A stretch of 64,000 nt of DNA from Morchella semilibera (Eukaryota > Ascomycota > Pezizomycetes > Pezizales > Morchellaceae), in NCBI GenBank assembly GCA_009192285.1, contig WBVU01000004.1, positions 1,696,001 through 1,760,000 on the forward strand, written 5' to 3'. How positions within the stretch are numbered: the stretch's first letter is position 1; the number at the start of each line of letters is the position of its first letter. Below are positions 12,556-24,100 of the stretch, in pieces. The position numbers and the translations under genes are program-made. Under the pieces are notes generated by a model, which saw only the letters and a list, made by a program, of their open reading frames with translations, was not told where the DNA came from and ran no database searches.

Positions 12556-12676
12556 CTCGTCCCTCATGACGTTTCCGAACACGACCAATATTGCATACCA
12601 TACAAATAGGGGGACTTGGCACTTTTTTGTGTGTATGCGATAGCGGTCGTGTTCGGAAACGTTATGGAATTAGTAG
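12556..12676. mobile_element. Foldback MITE, family b, copy 1
   Basis: About 121 bp, flanked by TA (12554..12555 and 12677..12678). Each arm contains the stem sequence ACGTTTCCGAACACGACC or its complement, around a loop with AAATAGGGGGACTTGGCAC. It is closely similar in the left arm and loop to the copy at 59647..59768. The right arm has diverged (GATAGCGGTCGTG instead of AATATTAGTCGTG), so this copy folds less perfectly. It is non-coding. Confidence 0.75.
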
Positions 12677-14168
12677 TACCGAATGGCATATAAACGAGCA
12701 CACTATATCTGGATACACGCGAAAACTGTAATCAGAGGAGTTTTCCCGGTCTCTTATGGCGATCTGGTGGTCGATCCGAACAGGTAAGCTATATGGTGAT
12801 CCATGTAGGTGGGAAGTGTGGCCCAGTCTAATTAAGTGAGCATTTAATCCCTTTTAGTCTTTCTATTGTGTTAATAAATCCTCTATTGTGTTCAGTATCA
12901 ACGAAACTTCTTAGCGAGTGATATATAGCCCAATTTTCTGGTTACCACACCAAATACCTAAACCCTTGAAGAGGAGAAGCATAGCTGATCTCTTAGAGTA
13001 TGTTTGATATCATCTAACTTAAAGGTATTCATGATTCGAGGTCCGTGGTTCGATAATAGAGCCGCTTCAAACCCCCCACCCTATATATAAAGTAAATTTA
13101 AAATCAGGCTATGGTATCTTATATCTTATATCTTACTGGATATAACATTGGCGTGGCATGAATAGGCCGCTACGTCTGGTACCTTTGAACGGGGACTTAA
13201 TTCTGCTGGTTTTGCAACTTACCCCACATGTTGAAGGTCCACTATGATAGCACGTCACCATAAAACCTAACTTGTTACCATAGCTATGTCTCGTTGAGCC
13301 TTGACAGTTGTCTGAAGCGAGAATATGGTTGTATAGTGAAGAAATTTGTCCATACATACATGTACTCACTCATGATTCTCCAACAAGAACATACTACACC
13401 GAGTATGCTACTGTTGGGACTCCATTTTAGTCAGCTCTGCAGTCAGCAGTATGGTGATGATAGATTTATACTAGCCATGGAAGTTTGAGGTATCTACCCC
13501 TCCTTTCCTCTCTGTATGATGGTTTGACTAAAAACCGGTGCCACGGCTAACCAACAGGGCGGGAGTATTTTCGAGGGTGACAGGTTGATCTTTGCAAAAG
13601 CTGATGATCATTACTTCACAACCGATAGCCTTGAAAAGTCGATCGTGCGTATGGGAGTAGCGGGGTGAGAAGATTGGTTGGGGACAGGCTGAAAATTTCG
13701 TTTAGGTACATAAAAAGCTTTGGGAACGATATGGCATACGCAGGCTTGACAAGTGGCCATACAAGGTTGAAGAGCTCGGGGGCTAGGGTTATGGCCTAGG
13801 GCAATCACATGCCCTCCTATATTTTGATTGGATATTTGGCCTTCAAAGTGATAGCAGGAACGGGCACCAGCGTAGTACGTGGCTATCGAACAGCGCCTAT
13901 ATGGAGAATACCGCTCCAATGTTCAATTTGTGACTATAAGATGGTAGTAAGACCCTCAGGTCTCTTTATTCAATCCACAGACCATTTTCTCTTCCTTCAA
14001 GCAGAGACCTTTGTTCCGAGTGATTTATCATGACTTGTCTACAGACCCCGCGGCGCCACGTGTAACAGCTAGCTCAAGGAATTATGAGGGGCTTCAACAC
14101 GTGCACTTGGCAATTGAGGTGTTTCTAAGCAAAAACTGGCATGTGGAAATGTACCCCTCTATATATAT

Positions 14169-14410
14169 CTACACATTGGCCCCCCATGTGTGTGGCTTCT
14201 TGGCTGTCTGATCCTCCAGTGACATTACAGCACTACCCAATAACTCACGCAATTCCTTTAGCCTCATAGCAATCATGACGACGTCTAGAACGAACCCTTC
14301 GGCGAATTTCCCCAAGAGAGAAAAAACAAAACTGGAAAGCTGCTCGAAGGTTCGAGCTTTCTCAATGGTTAGATCAAAGAAATCGCGCTGGACAGTAAAT
14401 CGTGAGCTGC
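14169..14410 (-). other. Possible remnant of an unknown coding exon
   Basis: The minus strand from about 14410 to the stop at 14169 reads as FTVQRDFFDLTIEKARTFEQ and continues with a Leu/Val-rich, amphipathic-looking segment ending KKPHTWGANV. The composition is more protein-like than the surrounding random frames, but I do not recognise it. Upstream in the same frame the sequence becomes a poly-Lys run from a pyrimidine tract and then enters a MITE (14525..14658), so no start or partner exon is evident. It may be a decayed exon or chance. Confidence 0.2.
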
Positions 14411-14524
14411 TTTTTGTGGGCTCCTTCGGAATTTTTTTGATTGTTTTTTTTTCTTTCTTTCTTTCTTTTTCTTCCTCCCACCCCCCAAAGAAAAAGCCGG
14501 GGTGCATACAGATATGTGTATGTA

Positions 14525-14658
14525 CTCGGGGCAGGTAAATAGTACCGGACAATGCAAGTCTTGTCTCTGGGCTTTTTTTGCAGTGGTTCTCGCCTAGTAC
14601 GCGCACCCATTGGTGAACCAAAAACCTCCATTGTCCGGTACTTTTTACCTGCCCCGAG
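14525..14658 (-). mobile_element. MITE family a, copy 1 (inverted)
   Basis: A 134 bp element flanked by TA (14523..14524 and 14659..14660). The terminal inverted repeat is CTCGGGGCAGGTAAATAGTA followed by CCGGACAATG, matched from the right end with one difference (AAAAAG for AAATAG). It is the reverse complement of the copy at 58608..58741. It has no coding capacity. Confidence 0.85.
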
Positions 14659-16181
14659 TAGTGACCTGCGTGAGACCTTTCTTTGGAGGTAGGACATGCC
14701 ATGGGAGGGTAACCGGGCACTTCCGTGTGGTGTTCTTTTTTCGAGAAGCCAAACGGCTCAGATACCGTACCGTACATAATCTACCCCACCATGCGCCCCC
14801 GACCATGACAGTCGATCCCAACCAGCCAACGTTTCTCACCGCCAAAGACAAAACTCCCGACTGCGATCCTTGCAGGTTCAAGTCGTGTCCCACCTTACGT
14901 AGGGATGTGAAGGACAGGCACTGTGGCACATAAGCTACATGTATATGTATATGTACCGAGTGCTCGGAAACGGCAATTTGTAAACAACGTCAAACATCAA
15001 GCCCTTCCCATCTTCCGTGTGAATCCGTGGTTTCTTAGACATATAATAGGGTCAGTGCGGCCGTGGGGAAGTGGGCGGAAGTTGGCCCTGGAAGTCCGTA
15101 TTTAAGTTCTGACTGATGGTGACCCCACCCAGAGCCAGTCTGGAAGATATAAATCTAGATAGGAAAAATTACCGTTCCCACCTCACTCAAGAATATCATA
15201 TCCCGTCTAGGTGTATTTTTTAGCCTGATCTTACTCTGTATCACACTGTAAGGGGTAATGGTACTGCTACTCTTGGCGGAGACCGAACTGGTTTAGACAG
15301 AAGAGACAGGTGAAGCTCAGACCATTGCCTGGTGAGGTTCAATGGATCGAGTGAGGGGTCACCCCCACCTTTTTTCTTCTTTACCCTTACCAGGGTTTCG
15401 AAGTGACATAAGATCCGTGGTTATAACATTTTGGGGTTTTTGATGTGTCTGCACTTGAGAAACTTACGTCAGAACCCTGGAGGTGTTGCTTTCTTTTAAG
15501 ATACATGTATGTACTTTTTCTTTCTCCAGATCCGAACCCTTCTGTATCCAGCTACGTATGTATGAAGTAGTAGATGTGGGTTGGTGCTACGATACCCATA
15601 CGGCTGCAACGAACGTTGTGGAGTCGGATTCCATATCCTACAACCTACAACCCTCCGCGCCGTTTTCGTACTGTAGGTTTGGGGTTGAATGATGCAACAA
15701 CCAGACCTACAGTCGCACAATCCGTGAGCAAGGGTCAGCTGACTGACCAATATGCTTGACCTAAAAGTTCTCTACTACCCCCAGAAAAGGCACGCTCCAA
15801 CAGAAGGCTTTTTTTTTTTCTCCCTCCCCCATTCCCATAGGTACTGGTATTTAGGAACATCTAGTTCCTTTTTTAAACCAATCCCTCGACCCCCCTCTTG
15901 ACCCTAAAAGAGAATGTGGTTGTCTCTAAAAATGTGTTATTGCGCGGCGCTGCCAGCGATGAAGCAGCAGAAGCAGGTGTGGGTAGGGGTAAAGTAAAGT
16001 AGGGTCTGCACCCTGCAGTAGATGCTAGAACAGGTCTATCTACATACACCAGCAACCAGTTGAACTTTCCTCATCAGCATCATCAACATCAGCTCAGTCA
16101 TAAGCGATCACCCGTCGCCCACCCAGAAGCCTCCAGGCGGGGGTGGAGGGTTTATCGGGTAAGTTAGGCAGGGCAGACATA

Positions 16182-16311
16182 CTCGGGGCAGGTAAAAAGT
16201 ACCGGACAATGGAGGTTTTTGGTTCACCAATGCGCGTACTAGGCGAGAACCACTGCAAAGAAAGCCCAGAGACAAAACTTGCATTGTCCGGTACTATTTA
16301 CCTGCCCCGAG
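16182..16311 (+). mobile_element. MITE family a, copy 2
   Basis: A 130 bp element flanked by TA (16180..16181 and 16312..16313), with the same roughly 30 bp terminal inverted repeats as the copies at 14525 and 58608. Compared with copy 58608..58741 it lacks about four bases in the middle (CCAATGCGCG against CCAATGGGTGCGCG) and is otherwise nearly identical, so the copies are probably recent. Confidence 0.85.
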
Positions 16312-16351
16312 TACATACATACTTACATACATACAACATACATACATACAG
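16312..16351. repeat. CATA microsatellite
   Basis: Interrupted CATA/TACA tandem repeats directly follow the right end of the MITE at 16182..16311. The other family copies are not followed by this repeat, so it is probably target-site sequence rather than part of the element. Confidence 0.7.
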
Positions 16352-17649
16352 AAGCTGGCCAACCACAACCACGTGGTTCCAACCAATCCCAATCGGCCTT
16401 TCTACCGTGGTGTGAGAAACGCAACGCCGAAGCCATCACTACTCCAGCAATGAGCTCCGAGACTCTCCAGTACGCACCATGATCCGCATACAGGACGAGA
16501 GAGAGAGAGAACAAGATTCACCAAGAAGCCAGAAGGTCCCTCAGTAAATCATCATACAGAATGGGGTAACGAAGCCGCGGCTAACTAACTTAGTCTACAG
16601 TGTTCCCCATAACTGATTCTGGTAGAGTATCGTCCGCAGATCAAAACTACCCTTGAATAAGCTCCCCTCCTCAAAGTGGCAGGGAGCTGCCACGCAAGTA
16701 CTTTTCTAGCGAGAGAGCGGGGAAAGTACCTCTTCTACAAGAGGTACATACTCGACTTCCAAGCTGATGTCAACACCAATACCTGTAGTTTTGGCTATGT
16801 TTTGTTGTGGGGTAATATATTCCTAGACTTTGCACCATCTTTTCCTTGTAAATTACTCTCCCTCTACCCTAACTGTAAAAAAAATGAAACCAGAACTATC
16901 TTAGAAAATAAGACCGTAGGGGAGCAAAACAGAAATAAAAACAAAAACAAAAAAAACAGACTAGGTCAAATAAAACAAATTGCGAGCTGAATTGATAATC
17001 AACCGCCCCTCCCACACGCCAGTTACAGTTTCCGAGCAGCCTAGGAATCAAACAAAAGCATATAGATAAACACTGCATGCATAATTTTTGGAATCTCATC
17101 CTTTCAAACCAAAAACGAATTGAGCACTGTTTTTGTTCCCCCTTCTTTCTCTCGCTTTCTTGGCCCTTAACTTTCTCCAGAGAGTAACCGGAAAAACAGA
17201 AATATGAAACGCACGCATGTTAGATGCAGCTGGATGATTGAATATAGAGGGGAGAAAGGTGTCCTCTGGAACAAGATGCAAAAGTGGAAAGAAAAAGCGC
17301 GAATAAGAAAAGAGCTGGAAAAATTAAGCAACAGAAACGAACACCTGCTGAAATCCCTTCCCCCTAATGAGCTTTCAAAGAAAAATGAGAAAAAGCAAGA
17401 AAAATTCCAGCCGAACTCCCAAACCAGCGAGTAAAAACCAACAAGGAAAATTTAAATATGATACAACGGCAAAATAATAAAAATGAAGGGGAAAAAAAAC
17501 TTTCTCCGTAGCCAAACTTGATAAGAAATAGGTCATGTATTCATCATCCTCGTCGGGCACTCAACCGGTGACAATATTATGCAGTTTACTCAATCCCAGA
17601 AACGGCCGAAGAAACAATTTGTTTCTCGAAACTCCAACGAATAACCAAA

Positions 17650-19952
17650 TCAATTAGGTCTCTTGCCTTGAGCTGGGCCAGTAGTTGTTGCCCCGGGTGT
17701 GGACTTCCTTGACGCAGCCAATGACATACCCTCCTCACTCAATACGCTTAACCAGCCACTCCCAACCTCACTCTTCAAGGCTTCGACTTTACGCCGATAT
17801 TCATCCCCCCTCATCTCCCAATCAACGTTCTCTCTAGGAGATGAAGATGAATACTGTTGGGGGGATGATTCGGCCCGGATGACGACTCATCAGGCTGATG
17901 CGGAATGTCTTTTGGTGCTGTTGATGCTTTTGAGCTGATTGATGAGTGCGTGGGAGGTGATTGAAGTGACTTTGTTGACTTATGTTCTCCAATTGACAAG
18001 CTACTGTCCTCGCGACCAAGCTCAACCACTCTCCTTCTCCCGGGCTTCTTCTTTGCCCTAGCCACATCACTAGTACTAGTCACCATCCTGATCGACTTTT
18101 CGCTTTCTTGCTTTTCCTTCTTCTTAGGATCGATCGCTGCAACTGTGTTGACAGCTACGCTTTGTGGCTGAGGCATCCTCACTACCGGCACACTGGGCAA
18201 CTCTGCCGCCCTCTCAACTAAGCTTCGCTTTTCGACCATACCAGGTCCTTGAGAGTCTAGTGTAATATCATCTGTATAACCCGGTGTGCTCCTGAAAAGG
18301 TTGAAAATCATCAATCGGTATGATGGGTGAGTCTTTGTAAACGGGTTCGCCGCGACCCAAATCTCTGCCATGTTCGGTACGCCCGTTAACCGAGCCAACT
18401 CAGTGGGGTCTGCAAGTCTATTTTCCCGTAAATCCAAACGCTCCAATGATAGCAGTCGCTCTATGCCCGCAATCGACGCTAGGCGGTTGCCACGGAGATT
18501 TAGCGCGGTTATGGCGGGGAGGGGGTTGCGAGTCAACGAGTGAAGTGAATCGATCATATTGTTAGATAGATTTAGAGCTCGCAAGTTCGAAAGCGTGGAT
18601 AAAGTCTCTGGAATTGATGTGAAAAGATTGGAGGAAAGGTCAAGTGACGATAGGGAGCCCGCCAACGGAACCAACGCAGCGGATGAGATGGATGTCAAGC
18701 TATTGTCTGCCAATGACAAATGCCTCAAGAATCTCCATTTCAAAGATGACAGGCTAGGAAGAACGGTAGATGTAGAGGAGGAATGACTGCTTTCAGATTC
18801 CGATCTTCGCATCCGATGTGAGCGGTGCTGAGTACTTATCGCTGAGCCATTCCTAGAGCTGACTGGTCGGGTTGGCGAGCTACTCCGTGGCCGGGTTTTC
18901 GAGCTTTCTCGTGAAGAACTCGAAGGATCCCTTGACATTGCATGATAATGGGTTGTGGGCGCACTCCCACCAATATGCACCGTTTGGGATGTAGGCGAGG
19001 GGGGTGCTGACGATGACTGGACGACGTCCGTTGGCATACTACTAGATACTGGAAACGGGGTAATTGGAGAGGACTGAGACTTTGAGGACCTCATTCGTCG
19101 TTTTTCCGAATCATCCAAGACAATGGCAATGATGAGCTCTGCAGGGTCCTCAATGCCACCTCTTTTTACCGTCAAGCTTCGTACTCTCTCAGCCAATTGA
19201 TCCCATCCAAAGAACTGGCGGATATCTATGTCGCAAATCTCCAATGAACTGACATTCTTGAAAGCCAACAAGGGGACTGCAGTGTCAAAAGGAAACTCCT
19301 CGAAGCCTTCAATCAATCGTGACTTCCTATCAGGTGCCAGCCTAAGGCATGGGATTTTAGTAAAAGCTGAATATAGATATTTCAAATCCGCATCAAGCGC
19401 CGCCTTTGCTCTCGCACTCTTTATCTCTGCTGATGTACCAAGCCCAAAAGAGGACCACAGTGAGCTCATCCCAGTCATGACGCTCTTAACGCTCGACACC
19501 GAGTGAATTGACAAGCTATCTGAGGACCTGTTTCTTCGTTTAGATTGAGGAGACGAATCCCGAAGAAATGAGACATAGTTTGCCGGTAAAGACTCTGCAT
19601 GGATATTCTCTAGACGAACGCCCATGGGCCCAACTGGAATGTTAAGCTCTTCAAATCGTGTCAAGAGGTAGTAGAGGTGATGAGGTGTGAGCGACAACTT
19701 CTGGGGCTTGATGTGCTGCGATGAGAACGACAGTGATGGTAGTGAAAAGGCTGCTGCAAGAGCTGAGCCGGAGGACGAGGTTGAGTTGAGTGGTGATGAT
19801 GGGAGGCTTCCTGCACCAGTTATGGCAGGTGCCGAATCCCTTCGGCGGGGATTCCGTCTCTGTAGTTGCAAAGCATTTGCTAGAGCCTTCTCGTGAGTCC
19901 GCACAAAGTGGGCGAGATGCTTGATAAACTGTTGACCGTCTTCAGAGTCCAT
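17650..19952 (-). CDS. Leucine-rich-repeat protein of unknown function, conserved in fungi
   Basis: The N-terminus MDSEDGQQFIKHLAHFVRTH and the C-terminal segment ENVDWEMRGDEYRRKVEALK are conserved in a family of filamentous-fungal LRR proteins without known function. About five LRRs of the SDS22-like type lie near residues 405-535 (for example LRHLSLADNSLTSISS and LERLDLRENRL), flanked by Ser-rich, probably disordered segments. The frame from 19952 stops early at 17811, before the conserved C-terminus, which ends with TGA at 17650..17652 in another frame. Two explanations fit. Either a 53 bp intron (17834..17886, weak donor GTCGTC) is removed, giving 749 residues, or one base is missing from the G6 run at 17859..17864 (C6 on the coding strand), giving 767 residues. 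I favour the second, because the coding read-through is then continuous and Ser-rich. Confidence 0.78.
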
Positions 19953-21077
19953 CAGTTCGAATACATGCGGGTTCGTGGACGAATTCCTTTGCGAACAGAA
20001 GTGTTCCTGAATCAGGAGGAGTGAAGAGCTTTATCAAGAAGTATTATGGGGTCGTTGCAGCTCTCAAGCTAGCAGGGGGGGGGGGGGGGGAATCAATCAC
20101 TTGACTAGGATTGATGAACGGAGGGATGTGTGAGGAATAGGTCGAATCAAGGTTGGATAATGTTCGGCTGACGGACGAGTAGGTAACCTATTACGTGGGG
20201 AACTTTGAGATGGAGGTTAAAATGTTAGTCTCCATAGGTAGGGAAGCCGAGACGATGTGGCAGTAATAACAGCAGCAAACGGCGACGTAGTAGGGTGTGT
20301 GGGGAAATACGGAGGGTGTCATGGAGGAAGAGGAAGTGTGAGTGCGAGTGGAAGAGAGAAAAAGAAGTATCCAGATCTAGAGTAAGAAGGCTGCAAAATA
20401 TACTGCATTTATGTACTTACACTTTATAAGAGCTGATCCGATTATGACCAGCGGATAGAGAAAATTAAGTCACCAGGAAAAAAAATATTCACAGGTCCAG
20501 AGTCGATTCTCTGAAAGGAAAGGAACGAAATTAAAAGACAATCGATGAGATGCAAGATGCAAAAGAGAGGGGGAGGAGAGAGAGGTGAAAGAGGTTTCGG
20601 GTCGTTGTTTCGTGAAAGTCGTTACCAAGCGCGACTAGGCACTTTTTACTATTTGCACGTCTCCTCGTTCAAATTAGGCGCACCTTGATGTCTCTGGACA
20701 AAAAGTAACACAGAGATCGAGGTCAAAATCCCGATCACTACTTGGAAACCCTGCGTTTATGCCGGAAGTTTTGAGATGAGATAAATATACTATCTCTTCG
20801 GGATATGTATAGAGGGGGCGGGGTGTGGGCGGTCCGTGGGAGGTCGGAGGAGGATGAGATGTAGGTATGTAGGAGACGCGGAGGAATATCGGGAGAGGGT
20901 GGGTGACCGGGGGGTGGGGGGGGGAGGAGAGGGAGAAGGGGGACGGAAATGGATCACCTTCTCTGCTCCAGGACGCCGGAGTGGAGGGGGTGACAATGAA
21001 GGGTAGGTAGGAGGGGAGAGAAGGGTGCACGAGGGAGTGTGAGGATAATATGGGGGGAGGTTGATGCCCTCTAGCAG

Positions 21078-21102
21078 TTTTTTTTTTTTTTTTTTTTTTT
21101 TT
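21078..21102. repeat. Poly-T run, 25 bases
   Basis: An uninterrupted run of 25 T. Read on the minus strand it is a poly-A run and could be the tail of a decayed retroposed sequence, but no body or target duplication is obvious. Confidence 0.9.
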
Positions 21103-24100
21103 GATATCACTGAAAGGGGGGAGGTAGGAGGTAGAGAGGTAAGAAGCCTGGCCAGAGTACGTGCGACATTCGTGCATGAGTGGGTGTTTTATGTAGGAGT
21201 GAGTATAGACACATAAGCTTGGGGGGGGGGGTCTGTGATGCTATCAATATCATTGGACTGTGTGGGGGACGGTACAAAGATGCCTGGTACGCGATTACAC
21301 ACGAACCTTCATGTCTGTGCGAGCGAGAAAGATACCTAGTCTTAGATAGATAGATGATATGATGGACTGGCGTCCTTTCCTCCCTGTTGTTTTTGTTACA
21401 GTCACTATACTCTAGCCCGAGAGACGTTAGAATAGGGCCTCTCGGTCACAAAATTCAACCTCCAAAATCTTCCGAACCGATCCTCAGGCGAAAACCTAAC
21501 TAGAGCGAAGGTCAGAATGAGGGAAAGGAAAAAAAAGTCAGAGAGGGAGGGTCCTACTTGCCTACCTAAACGCCCTCTCTAGATTACCTACACGCTCACG
21601 AATACTCTCTACAGCATGCATGACCTCCAACCAATCTATGGCAAGTGCATGCCAGGAAATGAGGAAGTGCCAGGCAAAAGAAAAGAAAGGAGGCGAAAAA
21701 AAGAAAAAGGAAAAAAAAAAGGAAAGAAAAAAAAGGAAAGAAACATGCCGCCGGCCTCAGTTCTGCCCCTCTTTCAAGCCAATACAAAATACCGGGCATT
21801 TCTCTCCGAACCCCAGAAGATAGAGTTACTGGCCTGTCGCCAGCGAAAGATAAAGGGCACTCAACAAAGCAGCAGGCAGGTAAAGCACTGGCACCAGAAG
21901 CGAAATAACGAATCGTGAAAACGCAAGATACCCACGGACATTGTCGATTTCCAGCGCTGCTAGGAAACAGATGTACCTTCCACTGGTAGGTAATCCAACT
22001 CCCTGGTGTGCATATATATCCTGTATTCGCGTATTCGCATCTTTACCAATGAAAATTTTTTTTTTTTTAATATTAGACTCTTGCTTAAAGTGGCCATCTT
22101 TTACCCAAAGGGGAAATTCAATTGCGCAATATGAAAAGTGTCCGGCGCTTCGCAAAGGGTCCTCCCCCCCCTCCCCCCCAGTATGTACTCCACAATCCTA
22201 GCCATTCGGCACGTTCTTACGCCAAGTCGGGACTGCACGAGGTCCCCTGTCACACTCAAACTACCTACCCTATCGCTTTATTCGGGCCAAGCTTTTTTTA
22301 TCCACCGATAGATATCCGTTCGTCTGTCCCTTCCAAGTTATATACCTGGTGGGATGCCCCCCCCCCCCCAATACTCTGCTGGTTCTCAAGTATCTTACTT
22401 ACAAGCTACAAGTTCATTGGATCTCTATTTACTTAACGTACGGGCCAAGCAGTCAGTCTCATGGGTGTATTATTCTTCGCGTGGACCAACCCACTCGGGC
22501 GAGACCCAGGAAAGAAATACCCGACAGACAGGCAGTCAAGCAGGGAGGAGCTACACTAGAAAAATAAAAACAAAACAAAACAAAAAAAACAGGAAACAAA
22601 AAAAATTCCTTGCACCTTCCAAAAAAGAACCCCAAAAAGGAACAAAGTCGTGCACCGAAACATCAGGTGGAGTGGTACTGGTTAGAGGGCATCCATCACA
22701 CCTGGGCACTTATTTTTACTCTACCATCTCTTGACGTCTGTTGTAGCCAATCACGTTCTCAATCCCACCACGAAGGAGCATTGTTAGCCACACATGCGCT
22801 TTCAGCGGTAAGCGCGAATGTGCATAAGGAAAGTCTTGGCTTACGCACATTTGCATCCTTTTTACACCACGCTGCTATGTAAGACACCAGTCAGAAGTCA
22901 TCCGTGGTTTGAAACATAGTCAAGTGAACGACAAGAGCTCGCCATTCGAGAATTTGTGATCTTCCACGCATATCGTTTCATGACTCAACCAACCTGACTA
23001 TCAAAACAAAGATGAAGATGTCTGCTGTGAAGGGTGCATGATGTTGCCAGTGCAGGCAGAAGAGAGAGAGAGAGAATTTCAAAACGCCCCGTTCTCATAT
23101 TTACCCACGATCAGCTGTAATTTATCGGCGGCCATCTTCAAAACCGCACGTCCAAAAGCTTATACTGACTCTAGACTCAGGGTCTTTCCCTCACTTCGTC
23201 CCGCGCCCTATCAGAGAACTTTCTCAATATGGCGTCCCCTAGAAGTTCCGCGATCTAAGATTCCATGCGCACGCACTGGTAAATAACCGACGTCACCGAT
23301 CCGTTGATCGAGCCGCATCTGCAACGCCAACGCAGGTCACTGCACGGTCTTTCCACATCGCCAGCTCAGCGAAACAAAAACCGATGCACCCTTACCTACA
23401 GTTATATACCGACGACTTACTCTAAGATTATTTCCATCATAACTGGTTTAGATTATAAGCATGTAAACCGATCTCACATCCCTGCCGGGCCAATGCGAAG
23501 GGGCCTACCCGGGTATAAGAATATGTACTCCCCAATCACCCATCATAAGTTATCACTCGGATCTGATCAGTGCGATATATTAAGGAGTTTACTTCTGCTT
23601 CTTCTAACCGGTTCGTCACTAAGCATTAATAGCTGGACGTAGCACATTCGATTACTGTTAGGGCCGGGTTATATGGCGGACACGGAAGGTGTCGGAGTAA
23701 TGTGCGAGGATGGAATTAAAAACAGTTGCATTAAGGTAGACAATAATTGTCAGCCTTGCAAAAGGTTTTGGCAGTGTACAAGAAGTATGTAGGTACATGT
23801 ATCGTAACAGCTACAGACACGGGTACATAATATGTACCTACATGTACTTACCTACACCGATCAAAGAGCATGGAGTGATGTCCAAAACGTGGCACTAACC
23901 AACCCACTGCGCTAACCACACGTGCTTCGCTTCCTCTACTCATCGCATTCCAAATTCACCTGACTTTGTTCGGGCGGCAGTTAAAAACTTGGTTTAAGCT
24001 CACTGAGCGACTTTATCTACAGGAGAGCTTGCTCATGCTCATGCTCATGCTCACGCTCATGTCCATTCCATCACTCGAAGCCACGGCTCAGGCCACAGGT

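Larger units (their letters stand above)
7733..17649. other. Gene desert of about 9.9 kb
   Basis: Past the 3' flank of the G-gamma gene I recognise no intact gene. The region holds dispersed repeat copy B (10196..10570), MITE-like elements at 11179..11462, 12556..12676, 14525..14658 and 16182..16311, many TACATGTA palindromes (for example 8857, 9305, 9363, 9473, 9728, 9880, 9944, 9972, 10590), an AT-rich core with a C run near 9480, and a CATA microsatellite. One short reading frame near 14169-14410 may be a gene remnant. The rest appears to be decayed repeat DNA. Confidence 0.65.

Noticed and set aside
14805-14930. Possible tRNA with a GGTTCAAGTC B box near 14875
   Set aside because: The arms around the candidate T-loop do not pair (TGCAG against TCGTG) and no acceptor stem is found.
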